A stretch of DNA of 64,000 nucleotides from Robinsoniella peoriensis (GCF_000797495.1 NZ_JTGN01000017.1:62001-126000); one strand, 5' to 3'; shown: positions 24,369-33,017, numbered from the stretch's first letter. The notes: generated by a model from the letters alone, not told the origin. Translations and numbers: made by a program.

Positions 24369-25040
24369 ATGATTGATATTCTGGCAGTCTGCGCCCACCC
24401 GGATGATTTGGAGGTGTGTGCAGGAGGAATTTTTGCAAAAGCAAAAAAAGAAGGATGGACAACGGGGCTGGTGATTATGACGAGGGGTGAGTCCGGAGGA
24501 TATGCAGAACAGAGTACCCGGGAAGAGGAGGCAAAGCAGGCAGCATCAATTCTGGGATTAGATTATTTTGAAATGTTAAGCTTTCCAGATGCAGGACTGG
24601 AATTTAGGAGAGATGCAGTGGAAGCACTGATTCCTCATTTAAGGGCATGTTCTCCGCGTTATATCTTAACGCTTCATGAGAACGATTACCATCCGGATCA
24701 TGTGGCTGTTTCAAGAATTACCCGGGATGCATGTTTTACTGCAGGTCTTAAAAAATATTCCACAGATGGAACCGATTGGCATTACGATGCAATTTTTTAT
24801 TTCAGTGCAGACAGACGGACAAATAAAAGAAGACCGGATGTTTATGTGGATATTACAGACGTTATGAATGTGAAGGAAGATGCATGCAAAGCACACCACT
24901 CTCAAAATATACTGCCTTTTGCCCTGGAGATGGCTAGAGAATACGGAGCAAGTGCAAATTGTGCTTACGCGGAAGGCTTGTATCTGGAGCAGAGCATAAC
25001 GCTGGACAGTATCACAGGATTACTCAGAAAAAAACAGTAG
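24369..25040 (+). CDS. PIG-L (LmbE) family zinc-dependent deacetylase/amidase
   Basis: The metal-site motif AHPDD sits at residues 9-13, and the second motif HPDH about 90 residues later; AHHSQ near the C-terminus is also typical. PIG-L enzymes deacetylate N-acetylglucosamine conjugates (as in bacillithiol and GPI synthesis) or cleave mycothiol S-conjugates. Start ATG 24369 has GGGAGGAG (24355-24362) 6 nt upstream; the in-frame GTG 24351 overlaps this site. It lies 41 nt after the importer genes, so the substrate is probably an imported N-acylated amino sugar. No signal peptide, hence cytoplasmic. Length of 223 aa is normal. Confidence 0.88.
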   Translation: MIDILAVCAHPDDLEVCAGGIFAKAKKEGWTTGLVIMTRGESGGYAEQSTREEEAKQAASILGLDYFEMLSFPDAGLEFRRDAVEALIPHLRACSPRYILTLHENDYHPDHVAVSRITRDACFTAGLKKYSTDGTDWHYDAIFYFSADRRTNKRRPDVYVDITDVMNVKEDACKAHHSQNILPFALEMAREYGASANCAYAEGLYLEQSITLDSITGLLRKKQ

Positions 25041-25058
25041 ATATTTTAGGAGAAGCGG

Positions 25059-25130
25059 ATGAAACAGCAGCCTTTTGCATACTTACATCTGAATTTACGA
25101 AAGAAGGTTTTATTGAATGAAAGAAATTGA
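25059..25130 (+). CDS. Possible 23-residue leader ORF overlapping the next gene
   Basis: MKQQPFAYLHLNLRKKVLLNERN follows a good ribosome site (AGGAGAAG, 25049-25056) and stops 14 nt inside the next gene, in another frame. It resembles the arrangement before the PfkB gene. It could couple translation of the desulfidase-like gene to its upstream neighbour. No similarity is recognised and it may not be functional. Confidence 0.3.
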   Translation: MKQQPFAYLHLNLRKKVLLNERN

Positions 25131-26394
25131 TCTTAGTACCTGTCTTCAGTTGTTAAAAGAGGAAATAGTTCCGGCATTAGGGTGTACGGAACCGGGGGCA
25201 GTAGCTCTTGCAGCAGCCTGTGCAAATGAAGCATTGGGATGTAGCTTTGAACATATGGATATCCAGGTAAGCGGAAATATGCTGAAGAATGTAAAAAGTG
25301 TTTCGATTCCAAATACAGGAGGCTTAAAAGGAGTGGCGGCTGCCGCTCTTTGCGGCATAGCCGGAGGGTCTGCCAAAAATAAACTGGAGGTGTTGAGTAC
25401 CCTGACGGAAGAAGTGGCAGAGAAGGTCCGCAGCATGTTGGCTCAAAAAGAACGCTATACGCTGACACTGTCTGATACGATAGAGCCTCTGTATATCAAA
25501 GTGCGCCTGACCAGCGGCAGCGACTGGGCCGAGGCGGAAATACAAAAAAGCCATATTAATATTAACAGGGTTTTGCGTAATGGAAAGGATCTTACCAGGG
25601 AATTCAACCAAAGGGAATGTATGGGAGGCAGCAGAAAAACCACAGATGATGTAAAAATGCTGGATATCTATGAATTTTCACAAGCGGTACCATTAGAAGA
25701 ACTGATCCCCATACTGGAGCCACAGATCCGCTGTAATATGAAAATTGCAGAGGAGGGAATAAAGGAAAAATGTGGAGCAAGTGTAGGCAGGCATCTGCTA
25801 AATCTCTGCCATGGGAATCGATATGCCGTACTTGCGGGATATGCAGCGGCGGGAAGCGATGCCAGAATGAGTGGATGCAGTCTGCCTGTGGTAGTGAATT
25901 CCGGCAGCGGGAATCAGGGGATTACGGTATCCGTTCCGGTTATAATCTATGCAAAAGAAATCGGATCCTCCGAGGATGCTCTCTACCGGGCGCTGGCATT
26001 TGCCAATCTGGTCTCTATCCGTCTGAAATCTGGAATTGGTAAATTATCAGCCTACTGCGGGGCGGTCAGTGCAGGCTGTGCTGCGGCATGTGGAATTGCA
26101 TATCTGGATTATGCGTCATTTTCGGTAATAGAAGATACCATTACCAATACCCTGGCTGCCGTTTCAGGGGTCATATGTGATGGTGCGAAGCCTTCCTGTG
26201 CGGCAAAGATTGCAGCCGGTGTTCAGGCAGGTATGCTGGGATATGAAATGGCTAAAGATGGGTGCCGGTTCCGGGAGGGAGAAGGTATTGTAGGGAAAGA
26301 CCTTGAGACTACGATTGCTTATGTAAGCCGTGTAGGAAGAGAGGGAATGCGGGATACCGACAAAAAAATACTTGAAATTATGATGACACAATAA
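25117..26394 (+). CDS. L-cysteine desulfidase / serine dehydratase alpha-like protein (UPF0597, CyuA/YhaM family)
   Basis: The opening LKEEIVPALGCTEPGAVALAAA is the hallmark of the UPF0597 family, whose members include CyuA (L-cysteine desulfidase). They are related to the alpha chain of Fe-S L-serine dehydratase. The family uses an iron-sulfur cluster to remove H2S or water together with ammonia, giving pyruvate. Other family blocks are IPNTGGLKGVAAAA, NSGSGNQGI and CDGAKPSCAAKIAAG. Length of 425 aa is normal and the protein looks complete and cytoplasmic. Its place in a sugar operon with a PIG-L amidase and a PfkB kinase is unusual. It suggests that an amino acid, cysteine or serine, is released from the imported sugar conjugate. 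Confidence 0.85.
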   Translation: MKEIDLSTCLQLLKEEIVPALGCTEPGAVALAAACANEALGCSFEHMDIQVSGNMLKNVKSVSIPNTGGLKGVAAAALCGIAGGSAKNKLEVLSTLTEEVAEKVRSMLAQKERYTLTLSDTIEPLYIKVRLTSGSDWAEAEIQKSHININRVLRNGKDLTREFNQRECMGGSRKTTDDVKMLDIYEFSQAVPLEELIPILEPQIRCNMKIAEEGIKEKCGASVGRHLLNLCHGNRYAVLAGYAAAGSDARMSGCSLPVVVNSGSGNQGITVSVPVIIYAKEIGSSEDALYRALAFANLVSIRLKSGIGKLSAYCGAVSAGCAAACGIAYLDYASFSVIEDTITNTLAAVSGVICDGAKPSCAAKIAAGVQAGMLGYEMAKDGCRFREGEGIVGKDLETTIAYVSRVGREGMRDTDKKILEIMMTQ

Positions 26395-26407
26395 GAGAGG
26401 AGACACG

Positions 26408-26476
26408 ATGAGACCGGCAGATAATATGCGGATAATCAGTACAAAACAGGGGGGATGGCTATGCAGGAAGGTATAG
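26408..26476 (+). CDS. Possible 22-residue leader ORF overlapping the PfkB gene
   Basis: MRPADNMRIISTKQGGWLCR and two more residues follow a strong ribosome site (AGAGAGGAG just upstream). The frame ends 16 nt inside the PfkB gene. It may serve translational coupling, since the PfkB gene otherwise relies on a run of G directly before its start. No homologue is recognised. Confidence 0.3.
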   Translation: MRPADNMRIISTKQGGWLCRKV

Positions 26477-27387
26477 CGGGATTTGGTATTGCGAATATAG
26501 ACTTTATCTTTGGCAATTCTCCCAGAATGCCGCGGCTTGGAGAGGAGATTTACAGTGAAAGCTGTTCCAGGCAGCTGGGCGGAGGGCCTGTGGCTACGCT
26601 GATCCAGCTATCCAGGCTGGGTGTGCCGGTGGAGCTGGCAACCTATGTTGGAACAGGACCACTGAGCCAGTTTCTCGCCGAAGAACTTGAGAAAAACCAA
26701 GTCAAGTATGAAAACATGCTTCAGAGCAGGGAGGCTGATCCGGTTACGCTGAGTTGTATTGTCTCCTGCAAGGAAGACAGGGGCATTATCTCATATAAGC
26801 CTCAGGAGGAATCTTTTTCAGTAGATGATGAGGGATTGTATCAGTTTTACAGAAGGAAAAAAATTGCTTACGTTACAATTGAGCAAAGACAGCTATGCCG
26901 TCGGTTGAAGACTGCCGGGTGTACGGTTGTTATGGATTCAGCCTGGAGTGATTCCCTCAGTCTGGAATGGTATGATGAAATCTTCCCCTATGTTGATTAT
27001 TTCATTCCAAATGAAAGCGAGGCGCTGAAAATTACAGGTACAAACCGGCCAGGGGATGCATTGAAAGAACTGTCCAAATTCCTGAAAACAGCAATCATAA
27101 AAACAGGTAATCTGGGTTGCCTTTTGATGATTAATGGAAAGGAGATTCGGATACCGGCGTCACCGGCAAAACATGTAGACTCTACCGGCGCCGGAGATGC
27201 ATTTGCAGCCGGTTTTATGTATGGACTGTATCATAAATGCAATATTATGGAAAGCATTTGCTATGGTAATATTACCGGGGGAAATGCTGTGACAAAGATT
27301 GGGTGCCTGGCGGCAGAAATGGATGAAGAAAAACTAAAAGCAGAATTTAGAAATATTTACGGAAAATTAAAAGAGATGTCATTATAA
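26461..27387 (+). CDS. PfkB/ribokinase family carbohydrate kinase
   Basis: Both family signatures are visible: GGGPVATLIQLSRLG near residue 40 and VDSTGAGDAFAAGF near residue 240, with the catalytic Asp in GAGD. The kinase phosphorylates a sugar or related alcohol with ATP. I prefer ATG 26461 over 26455, because the GGGGGG run ends at 26454 and would touch the earlier ATG. It is the last gene of the LacI operon and probably acts on the sugar part freed by the PIG-L enzyme. The exact substrate (fructose, ribose, inositol, hexosamine or other) cannot be read from sequence. Length of 308 aa is normal. Confidence 0.9.
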   Translation: MQEGIAGFGIANIDFIFGNSPRMPRLGEEIYSESCSRQLGGGPVATLIQLSRLGVPVELATYVGTGPLSQFLAEELEKNQVKYENMLQSREADPVTLSCIVSCKEDRGIISYKPQEESFSVDDEGLYQFYRRKKIAYVTIEQRQLCRRLKTAGCTVVMDSAWSDSLSLEWYDEIFPYVDYFIPNESEALKITGTNRPGDALKELSKFLKTAIIKTGNLGCLLMINGKEIRIPASPAKHVDSTGAGDAFAAGFMYGLYHKCNIMESICYGNITGGNAVTKIGCLAAEMDEEKLKAEFRNIYGKLKEMSL

Positions 27388-27431
27388 AGAAACGGATGAT
27401 GGAGGAGTTAGACTTCCATCATCCGTTTCTT
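27387..27431. terminator. Perfect 17-bp stem-loop shared by convergent genes
   Basis: 27387-27403 and 27415-27431 are exactly complementary, with an 11-nt loop. The stem begins in the PfkB stop codon. It lies between convergent genes, and T-rich bases flank both sides, so it can terminate in both directions. Confidence 0.85.
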
Positions 27432-27436
27432 CATAA

Positions 27437-27601
27437 TCAGCATGCCAATATATTCTGGGCATCCTTCACATAATTATCAACATCTTCTCTTGTAATACAA
27501 GGGTTATGGTTCCAGCGGCTTGGATGGCTGATACCTAATGTCCTGCGCATTTTTCTGTAATATTCCTCTGTCTCTTTACTTTCAAAATTCAATTGTGTCA
27601 T
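27437..27601 (-). CDS. Small protein of unknown function (54 aa)
   Basis: I do not recognise this protein. The start at 27601 has AGGAGAAGG 5-6 nt upstream, a strong site; an in-frame ATG ten codons earlier lacks one. The sequence is hydrophilic: a Glu/Lys-rich N-terminus (FESKETEEYYRKMRRTLG), then SHPSRWNHNPCITREDVDNY and a C-terminal Cys. It has no membrane segment or signal peptide. The ordered composition, the good ribosome site and the shared terminator argue for a real gene. It is transcribed divergently from the Cache-GGDEF-EAL gene, but a functional link is unproven. Confidence 0.6.
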   Translation of the reverse strand: MTQLNFESKETEEYYRKMRRTLGISHPSRWNHNPCITREDVDNYVKDAQNILAC

Positions 27602-27775
27602 AGATTCCTTCTCCTTTCCTGATACATACAAATCCCCAATATTTATAGTATTTACGTTAGTTTAAATATAGCACTTCTATCGGAAAATACAAGAGTAAAT
27701 TTTGCTGTATATTAATATTTAGGGGTAATTTTCTGATAAATCACAAGTGACATAGGAATGTTTTTGATTAATTTA

Positions 27776-27804
27776 TTGCACAAGTCAGAAGGGTGATATA
27801 TAAT
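27776..27804 (+). promoter_or_regulatory. Promoter of the Cache-GGDEF-EAL gene
   Basis: TTGCAC (27776-27781) and TATAAT (27799-27804) are 17 nt apart, a good sigma-A match. The predicted start near 27811 gives a leader of about 50 nt. The rest of the 260-nt divergent gap is AT-rich without further obvious signals. Confidence 0.7.
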
Positions 27805-27861
27805 AAATATAATATATATGGGGAATGAAAAGTCCGTGAAGGAACGGAAAGAGAGGAAGAG

Positions 27862-30081
27862 ATGGAGAAGAGGTTACGGAATCGTCGAATTCTTGACATT
27901 GTATTGATTATTTTAGTAATCGCAGCAGCAGGTATTCTGTTTGCAAAACTCTTTTATAATAGTTCGCAGAAAAAGGTGTTAAGTAATTTGGCGGAAATCT
28001 CGAATCAGAGTGCCAAGGTTTTCCAGCGGGAAGCAGAAAAAGGGAAAGATATTATCAGCAATCTGGCAATTTTGCTGGGACAGCACGATACTTGTGATAC
28101 AGATGAATTGATTCAGGAAATTAAAGCCGTAGATGAGTCGAACGATTTTAAGAGAATGGGTATTATTATGCCAGATGGAACGGCTTATACTACAGACGGC
28201 GTAATTATGGATCTGGATGGCAGAGATTACTTTAAAAGGTCTATGGATGGAAGTGTTATTATGTCCGATACTTTGAAAGATGTGGAAGGCGGGGATAAGA
28301 TAAATGTTTACAGCGCTCCGGTCAGTTTCCGGGATGGATTCCGTTGTGTTCTTTTTGCAACACTGGAGACAGATAATTTTAAAAGCGCTCTGGCTGAAAC
28401 GATCTATTCAGGAGACGGTTACAGTTATATCATCAGAGGAAACGGTGATTATATTGTAGGAGAAGGGGCAGGCCATAAAGAAAAACAGTTTGCGAACATT
28501 TACAATTTTATGGAAGAACGGTCGGGAAAAAACAGCACTGCCGTAAAAGAACTGAAGAGAGGGGTAAGCAAGGGAGAAAATGGATATGTAGTTTTCCAGG
28601 ATGATATGCAATACTATATGTATTATCAGCCGCTGTCTGTCAACCAGTGGTTTTTGCTGACGGTGGTCCCGGGAAAAGTGATTAAACAGAGTATGGGTGA
28701 AATCTTAACCCTGGCATACTTGTTTATTTTTTTCTGTTCTTGCCTTATTATCATTTTGATACTTCAGATCAACCGGATCAGACAGGTCAGCAGAAAAGAC
28801 CTTGAAAAGATTGCATTTACGGATGAAGCAACCGGGATGACTAACTTTAATAAATTTAAGGTAGAGGCAAAGCAGATTCTGGAAGATAATAATGATCAGG
28901 AATATACAGTAGTGTGCTTTAATATTCATAAATTTCAATACATAAATGATTTGTTTGGCTATGCGGAAGGGGACAGGGCACTTACCTATGTGGCAGGGGT
29001 TATCCAGGAAAACCTCAGAGATAAGGAGGCGTTTGCCAGAATGCTTGCCGATCATTTTGTGGCACTTCTGCAGCAAAAGGATAAAAAAGAGTTAAAGAGC
29101 CGCGTGGAAAATATTATCGCCCAGCTGCAAAGCAAAACGGATTTTGGCGGAAAGCATTATGAGATTAAGGCGACAGCAGGGATATACCAGATTGAACCTG
29201 GAGTTGATGAAATTGATACAATGGTCGACAGAGCGAAGATGGCACTGAATCGCCCGGAAGGCGATTTGCTTCAGGTATGTGGTTATTATGATGATAAAAT
29301 GCGGGACCGGAAGATCCGCACAAAGGATATTGAAGATCATTTTGAAACAGCACTGGAAAAGGGCGAGTTTATTATTTATTATCAACCGAAGTTTGATATT
29401 GAGAAGCAATGTTTTGAAGGAGCAGAGGCGCTGGTCAGATGGCATAGACCGGAAAAAGGGCTGATGCCTCCGGGGGAATTTATACCTGTTTTTGAGAATA
29501 ATGGAACGATTGTCCAATTGGATCAATATATTTTTGAAGAGGTCTGCAGACAGATTATAAAGTGGATGAAAGAGGGATATCAGGTAACGCCGGTTTCTGT
29601 AAATGTTTCCAGACTGCACTTATACCGTCAGGATTTTGTTGACACATATCTGGATATTATAAATAAATATAAAGTGCCGGTCCAACTGATTGAACTGGAA
29701 CTGACGGAGACAGTATTACTGGATAACGAAGAAATTCTGGTTGGTATTCTTGAAAAATTCCATAAGAATGGAATCCGCATTCTGATGGATGACTTTGGTT
29801 CCGGATATTCGTCTTTAAATACCCTGAAGAATATTCCGATTGATTTGCTTAAGATGGATAAGACTCTGATAGACGATTATGAAAATAACACCAGGAGCAA
29901 AAAAATTATTACCAGTGTAATTGCATTGGCACGGGAACTGGGGATTAAAGTTGTGGCGGAAGGTGTGGAAACAAAAGAACAATACGAGTTTCTGGAGAGT
30001 ATTTCATGTGATTATATTCAGGGATATTACTGTTCCAGACCAATTGCTCAGATAGATTATGAAAAAATCTTAAAGCAGTAA
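27862..30081 (+). CDS. Membrane c-di-GMP phosphodiesterase: dCache-degenerate GGDEF-EAL
   Basis: One membrane helix near residues 11-30 and a second near 280-300 bracket an extracellular dCache-like sensor. A GGDEF domain follows (about 310-440), but its active-site loop reads RMLADHF in place of GGDEF, so it should not make c-di-GMP. The EAL domain (about 490-735) is intact: EALVRW (Glu522), VSVNVS, ELTET, MDDFGSGYSS, KMDKTL and VVAEGVET. The protein therefore probably degrades c-di-GMP in response to an external small ligand; the inactive GGDEF domain may bind GTP as an allosteric switch. GAGAGGAAGAG precedes ATG 27862. It is monocistronic. Confidence 0.9.
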   Translation: MEKRLRNRRILDIVLIILVIAAAGILFAKLFYNSSQKKVLSNLAEISNQSAKVFQREAEKGKDIISNLAILLGQHDTCDTDELIQEIKAVDESNDFKRMGIIMPDGTAYTTDGVIMDLDGRDYFKRSMDGSVIMSDTLKDVEGGDKINVYSAPVSFRDGFRCVLFATLETDNFKSALAETIYSGDGYSYIIRGNGDYIVGEGAGHKEKQFANIYNFMEERSGKNSTAVKELKRGVSKGENGYVVFQDDMQYYMYYQPLSVNQWFLLTVVPGKVIKQSMGEILTLAYLFIFFCSCLIIILILQINRIRQVSRKDLEKIAFTDEATGMTNFNKFKVEAKQILEDNNDQEYTVVCFNIHKFQYINDLFGYAEGDRALTYVAGVIQENLRDKEAFARMLADHFVALLQQKDKKELKSRVENIIAQLQSKTDFGGKHYEIKATAGIYQIEPGVDEIDTMVDRAKMALNRPEGDLLQVCGYYDDKMRDRKIRTKDIEDHFETALEKGEFIIYYQPKFDIEKQCFEGAEALVRWHRPEKGLMPPGEFIPVFENNGTIVQLDQYIFEEVCRQIIKWMKEGYQVTPVSVNVSRLHLYRQDFVDTYLDIINKYKVPVQLIELELTETVLLDNEEILVGILEKFHKNGIRILMDDFGSGYSSLNTLKNIPIDLLKMDKTLIDDYENNTRSKKIITSVIALARELGIKVVAEGVETKEQYEFLESISCDYIQGYYCSRPIAQIDYEKILKQ

Positions 30082-30155
30082 AAGCGTCTGGTATTGGGAT
30101 CCCAGGGTATAAGCCCTGAGGATCATGTGAGTAAAAGTGGATAAGCATGTTAGAC

Positions 30156-30182
30156 AGGCACTTCTGATGGAGTGCCTTTTCT
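30156..30182 (+). terminator. Terminator of the Cache-GGDEF-EAL gene
   Basis: AGGCACT (30156-30162) pairs with AGTGCCT (30171-30177), followed by TTTTCT. It lies between convergent genes. Confidence 0.8.
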
Positions 30183-30190
30183 AATAGGGA

Positions 30191-31075
30191 TCAGCGTTCG
30201 GAGAGAACTACACCTCCCACAATAAGCAGGGCGCCCAAAAATCCGGTAGGTGTGATGTGTTCTTTCAGAATGAAAAATGCAGCAACCATGGTGATGAACG
30301 GATTTAAGTAAATATAATTGTTTGTTTTAATAATACCAATTTTTTTGATAGCTACGTTCCAGGTTAAATAGCAGATTGCGCTTCCGAGTATTCCAAGAAA
30401 CAGCAGGCAGATGACAATTTCTGTATTAATTGCTGCAGGGGGAAGGAGGCGCTTTTCTGATACTACCATCATAATATAGGAACAGGCAAATCCATAAAAA
30501 ATTACTTTACGTGTCAGGGCGAAGTTATCGTATTTATTAATATATTTTTTCAGAAGAATGGAATAAACAGCCCAGCAAAGGGCTGCCAGAATTGCCATAC
30601 CGTCACCCAGTGGATTTAATTTCAGGACTACGGCTCCGTTAAAAACGACCATAACTACACCGATGATAGCGATTAAAAAACCAAATATAATATTTTTCTT
30701 CAGCTTTTCATCTTTTGTAAAAAAGTGAGCGAGAATCGCTGTAAAAATCGGGGCAAAGGCAACTAAAATACTGACATTGGAAGCCTGAGTAAAAGATAGT
30801 GCAGTATTTTCAAAAAAGTAGTATATCGTTACACCTGACATGGAGAGCAGGAAGATTCCCACCTCATCCCTCCAGTTGTGTTTCAGTGTAAATTGCCGGT
30901 TCAGAATGCATATCAGCAGAAGTCCGATATAAGAAATAAAAAAGCGGAGTACCATAATCTGTGTAGCGCTGAAATAATCTAACAGAATTTTGGTTGCAAT
31001 AAAAGTAGTGCCCCATACAATGATGGTAAGCAGTGCCAGAATATGTCCGGCGGTTTTGCGGTCTGGATTAGTCAT
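30191..31075 (-). CDS. DMT superfamily (EamA) transporter
   Basis: The protein has about ten hydrophobic helices arranged as two EamA repeats (IIVWGTTFIATKILL near the start, the second from about residue 150). These transporters usually export amino acids, nucleotides or other metabolites, or move nucleotide sugars. The substrate is unknown. Minus-strand GAAGGAG precedes the ATG at 31075. The 294-aa length is normal, and there is no frameshift. It stands alone, upstream and divergent of the proline T-box promoter, with no clear functional link to its neighbours. Confidence 0.9.
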   Translation of the reverse strand: MTNPDRKTAGHILALLTIIVWGTTFIATKILLDYFSATQIMVLRFFISYIGLLLICILNRQFTLKHNWRDEVGIFLLSMSGVTIYYFFENTALSFTQASNVSILVAFAPIFTAILAHFFTKDEKLKKNIIFGFLIAIIGVVMVVFNGAVVLKLNPLGDGMAILAALCWAVYSILLKKYINKYDNFALTRKVIFYGFACSYIMMVVSEKRLLPPAAINTEIVICLLFLGILGSAICYLTWNVAIKKIGIIKTNNYIYLNPFITMVAAFFILKEHITPTGFLGALLIVGGVVLSER

Positions 31076-31187
31076 GAAATTTAGCTCCTTCGTTTATCTT
31101 ATGTAATATAGAAATAGTCTATCGATAAAAGAAAGGGATGTCAAGAGGAGGAAGGGAGATTGGAAAGGAGATTGCGGAAATCCCTGC

Positions 31188-31216
31188 TTGACAAATGAAT
31201 TTATTTATTTTAGAAT
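31188..31216 (+). promoter_or_regulatory. Promoter of the T-box-proS operon
   Basis: TTGACA (31188-31193) and TAGAAT (31211-31216) are separated by exactly 17 nt. Transcription would start near 31223, just before the T-box leader. Confidence 0.85.
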
Positions 31217-31222
31217 GACCAT

Positions 31223-31487
31223 ATTGAGATATGAGAATACAGCGTTGAAGAGGATTAGTACATTTTGGAAGCTTTTCAGAGAGAGAATCATTTGGTGTGA
31301 GATTCTCAAGTGGAGAAGATGGAACCTGCCTTGGAGCTTTGCATGAAAATGCAACGTTGTTCCCGGCGTTAACGGGAATATGAGAGAATGGCCAAAGTTT
31401 GGGCTGTTAATTAGGGTGGTACCGCCGAAGTGTTTAAACTATCGGTCCCTTATGTGTCAGGCATAGGAGGATCCGGTAGTTTTTTTG
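31223..31487 (+). ncRNA. T-box riboswitch, proline-specific
   Basis: The leader holds the conserved T-box sequence AGGGTGGTACCGC (31413-31425), an upstream stem I region with GAGAATC/GATTCTC pairing, and a terminator just before proS. The likely specifier codon is CCT at 31325-31327 in the context GGAACCTGCC, which decodes proline and agrees with the downstream gene. Uncharged tRNA-Pro should bind the specifier and T-box, stabilise the antiterminator and turn on proS. The 5' limit is set from the promoter. Confidence 0.9.
31436..31487 (+). terminator. T-box regulated terminator
   Basis: AAACTATCGG (31436-31445) pairs with CCGGTAGTTT (31473-31482, one G-U pair), followed by a run of T. It is mutually exclusive with the T-box antiterminator. 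Confidence 0.82.
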
Positions 31488-31576
31488 TGCTTTTTTGAAG
31501 TTTATAAAGGTAGAAAAATAAGAAAAGCGGATCATCCCATAGAGCAGATTTAAAAATGAAAAGGAGAGTCAGAACA

Positions 31577-33016
31577 ATGGCAAAGGACAAGAAATTAGTA
31601 GAAGCCATCACTTCGATGGAAGAAGATTTTGCGAGGTGGTATACAGACGTTGTTAAGAAAGCAGAATTGATTGATTATACAAGTGTAAAAGGATGTATGG
31701 TAATTAAACCGGCAGGTTATGCAATCTGGGAGAATATTCAGCATGAACTGGATCGCCGCTTTAAAGAAACAGGGGTAGAAAATGTATATCTTCCTATGTT
31801 TATACCAGAAAGCCTGCTTCAGAAAGAAAAAGACCATGTAGAAGGGTTTGCTCCGGAAGTGGCATGGGTTACTCATGGAGGACTGGAACCTTTACAGGAG
31901 AGATTGTGCGTACGTCCTACCTCAGAGACATTATTCTGTGATTTTTATGCTAAGGATATCCATTCACACCGTGATCTTCCAAAAGTATATAACCAATGGT
32001 GCTCTGTTGTTCGTTGGGAAAAAACAACAAGACCGTTCCTTCGTTCCAGAGAGTTTTTATGGCAGGAAGGACACACTGCTCACGCTACAGCAGAAGAGGC
32101 TGAAGAGCGAACAAAGCAGATGTTGAATCTCTATGCTGATTTCTGTGAGGAAACACTGGCAATCCCGGTTGTACGGGGACAGAAAACAGACAAGGAAAAA
32201 TTTGCAGGAGCAGAAGCGACTTATACGATTGAATCTCTTATGCATGACGGAAAAGCGCTGCAGTCAGGAACCAGCCATAATTTCGGTGACGGATTTGCAA
32301 AAGCTTTCGGTATTCAGTTTGCAGATAAGGATAATACTTTGAAATATGTTCATCAGACATCCTGGGGAATGACAACCCGTATGATCGGAGCGATCATCAT
32401 GGTGCATGGAGACAACAGCGGTCTGGTACTCCCTCCAAGGATTGCGCCTACCCAGGTTATGGTGATTCCGATCCAGCAGAAAAAAGACGGCGTTCTGGAT
32501 AAAGCGTTCGAAGTGAAAGATACATTGGCGAAAGCAGGACTTCGTGTGAAGGTGGATGATTCTGACAAGAGTCCGGGATGGAAGTTCTCTGAGCAGGAAA
32601 TGCGTGGAGTTCCAATCCGAATTGAACTGGGACCAAAAGATATCGAAGCAGGTCAGGCTGTTATTGTAAGGCGTGACACCAGAGAGAAGACTGTGGTTGC
32701 ATTTGATGAGATCGCAGATAAGGCAGCTGAGATCCTGGAAACAATGCAGACAGATATGCTGGAAAGAGCGAGAGAGCATAGGGATACCCACACTTATATT
32801 GCTCATAATATAGAAGAGATGAAACAAATCGCGGATGAGAAACCTGGATTTATCAAGGCGATGTGGTGTGGATGCCAGGAATGTGAGGATGCCATGAAAG
32901 AAGAAGTAGGAGTGACTTCACGTTGTATTCCGTTTGCTCAGGAAGAGATTTCAGGGGTATGCGTGCATTGCGGTAAACCGGCGAAGCATATGGTATACTG
33001 GGGAAAAGCTTACTAG
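31577..33016 (+). CDS. proS: Prolyl-tRNA synthetase, class III (archaeal/eukaryal type)
   Basis: It charges tRNA-Pro with proline. The class II motifs are present (VYLPMFIPESLL region, RPTSET, FLRSREFLWQEGHTAHAT), and there is no bacterial insertion editing domain. The C-terminus has a zinc-type Cys set (CGCQECEDAM, later CVHCGKP) and ends in WGKAY, the signature of the short ProRS type. Start ATG 31577 has AAGGAGA 9 nt upstream; the earlier in-frame ATG at 31556 overlaps this site. Expression is controlled by the T-box leader. The next gene supplies editing in trans, which fits the lack of a cis editing domain. Confidence 0.96.
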   Translation: MAKDKKLVEAITSMEEDFARWYTDVVKKAELIDYTSVKGCMVIKPAGYAIWENIQHELDRRFKETGVENVYLPMFIPESLLQKEKDHVEGFAPEVAWVTHGGLEPLQERLCVRPTSETLFCDFYAKDIHSHRDLPKVYNQWCSVVRWEKTTRPFLRSREFLWQEGHTAHATAEEAEERTKQMLNLYADFCEETLAIPVVRGQKTDKEKFAGAEATYTIESLMHDGKALQSGTSHNFGDGFAKAFGIQFADKDNTLKYVHQTSWGMTTRMIGAIIMVHGDNSGLVLPPRIAPTQVMVIPIQQKKDGVLDKAFEVKDTLAKAGLRVKVDDSDKSPGWKFSEQEMRGVPIRIELGPKDIEAGQAVIVRRDTREKTVVAFDEIADKAAEILETMQTDMLERAREHRDTHTYIAHNIEEMKQIADEKPGFIKAMWCGCQECEDAMKEEVGVTSRCIPFAQEEISGVCVHCGKPAKHMVYWGKAY

Positions 33017-33017
33017 A

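Noticed and set aside
32264..32827. Antisense frame of 187 aa within proS
   Set aside because: Shadow of a highly conserved synthetase; no start signals.
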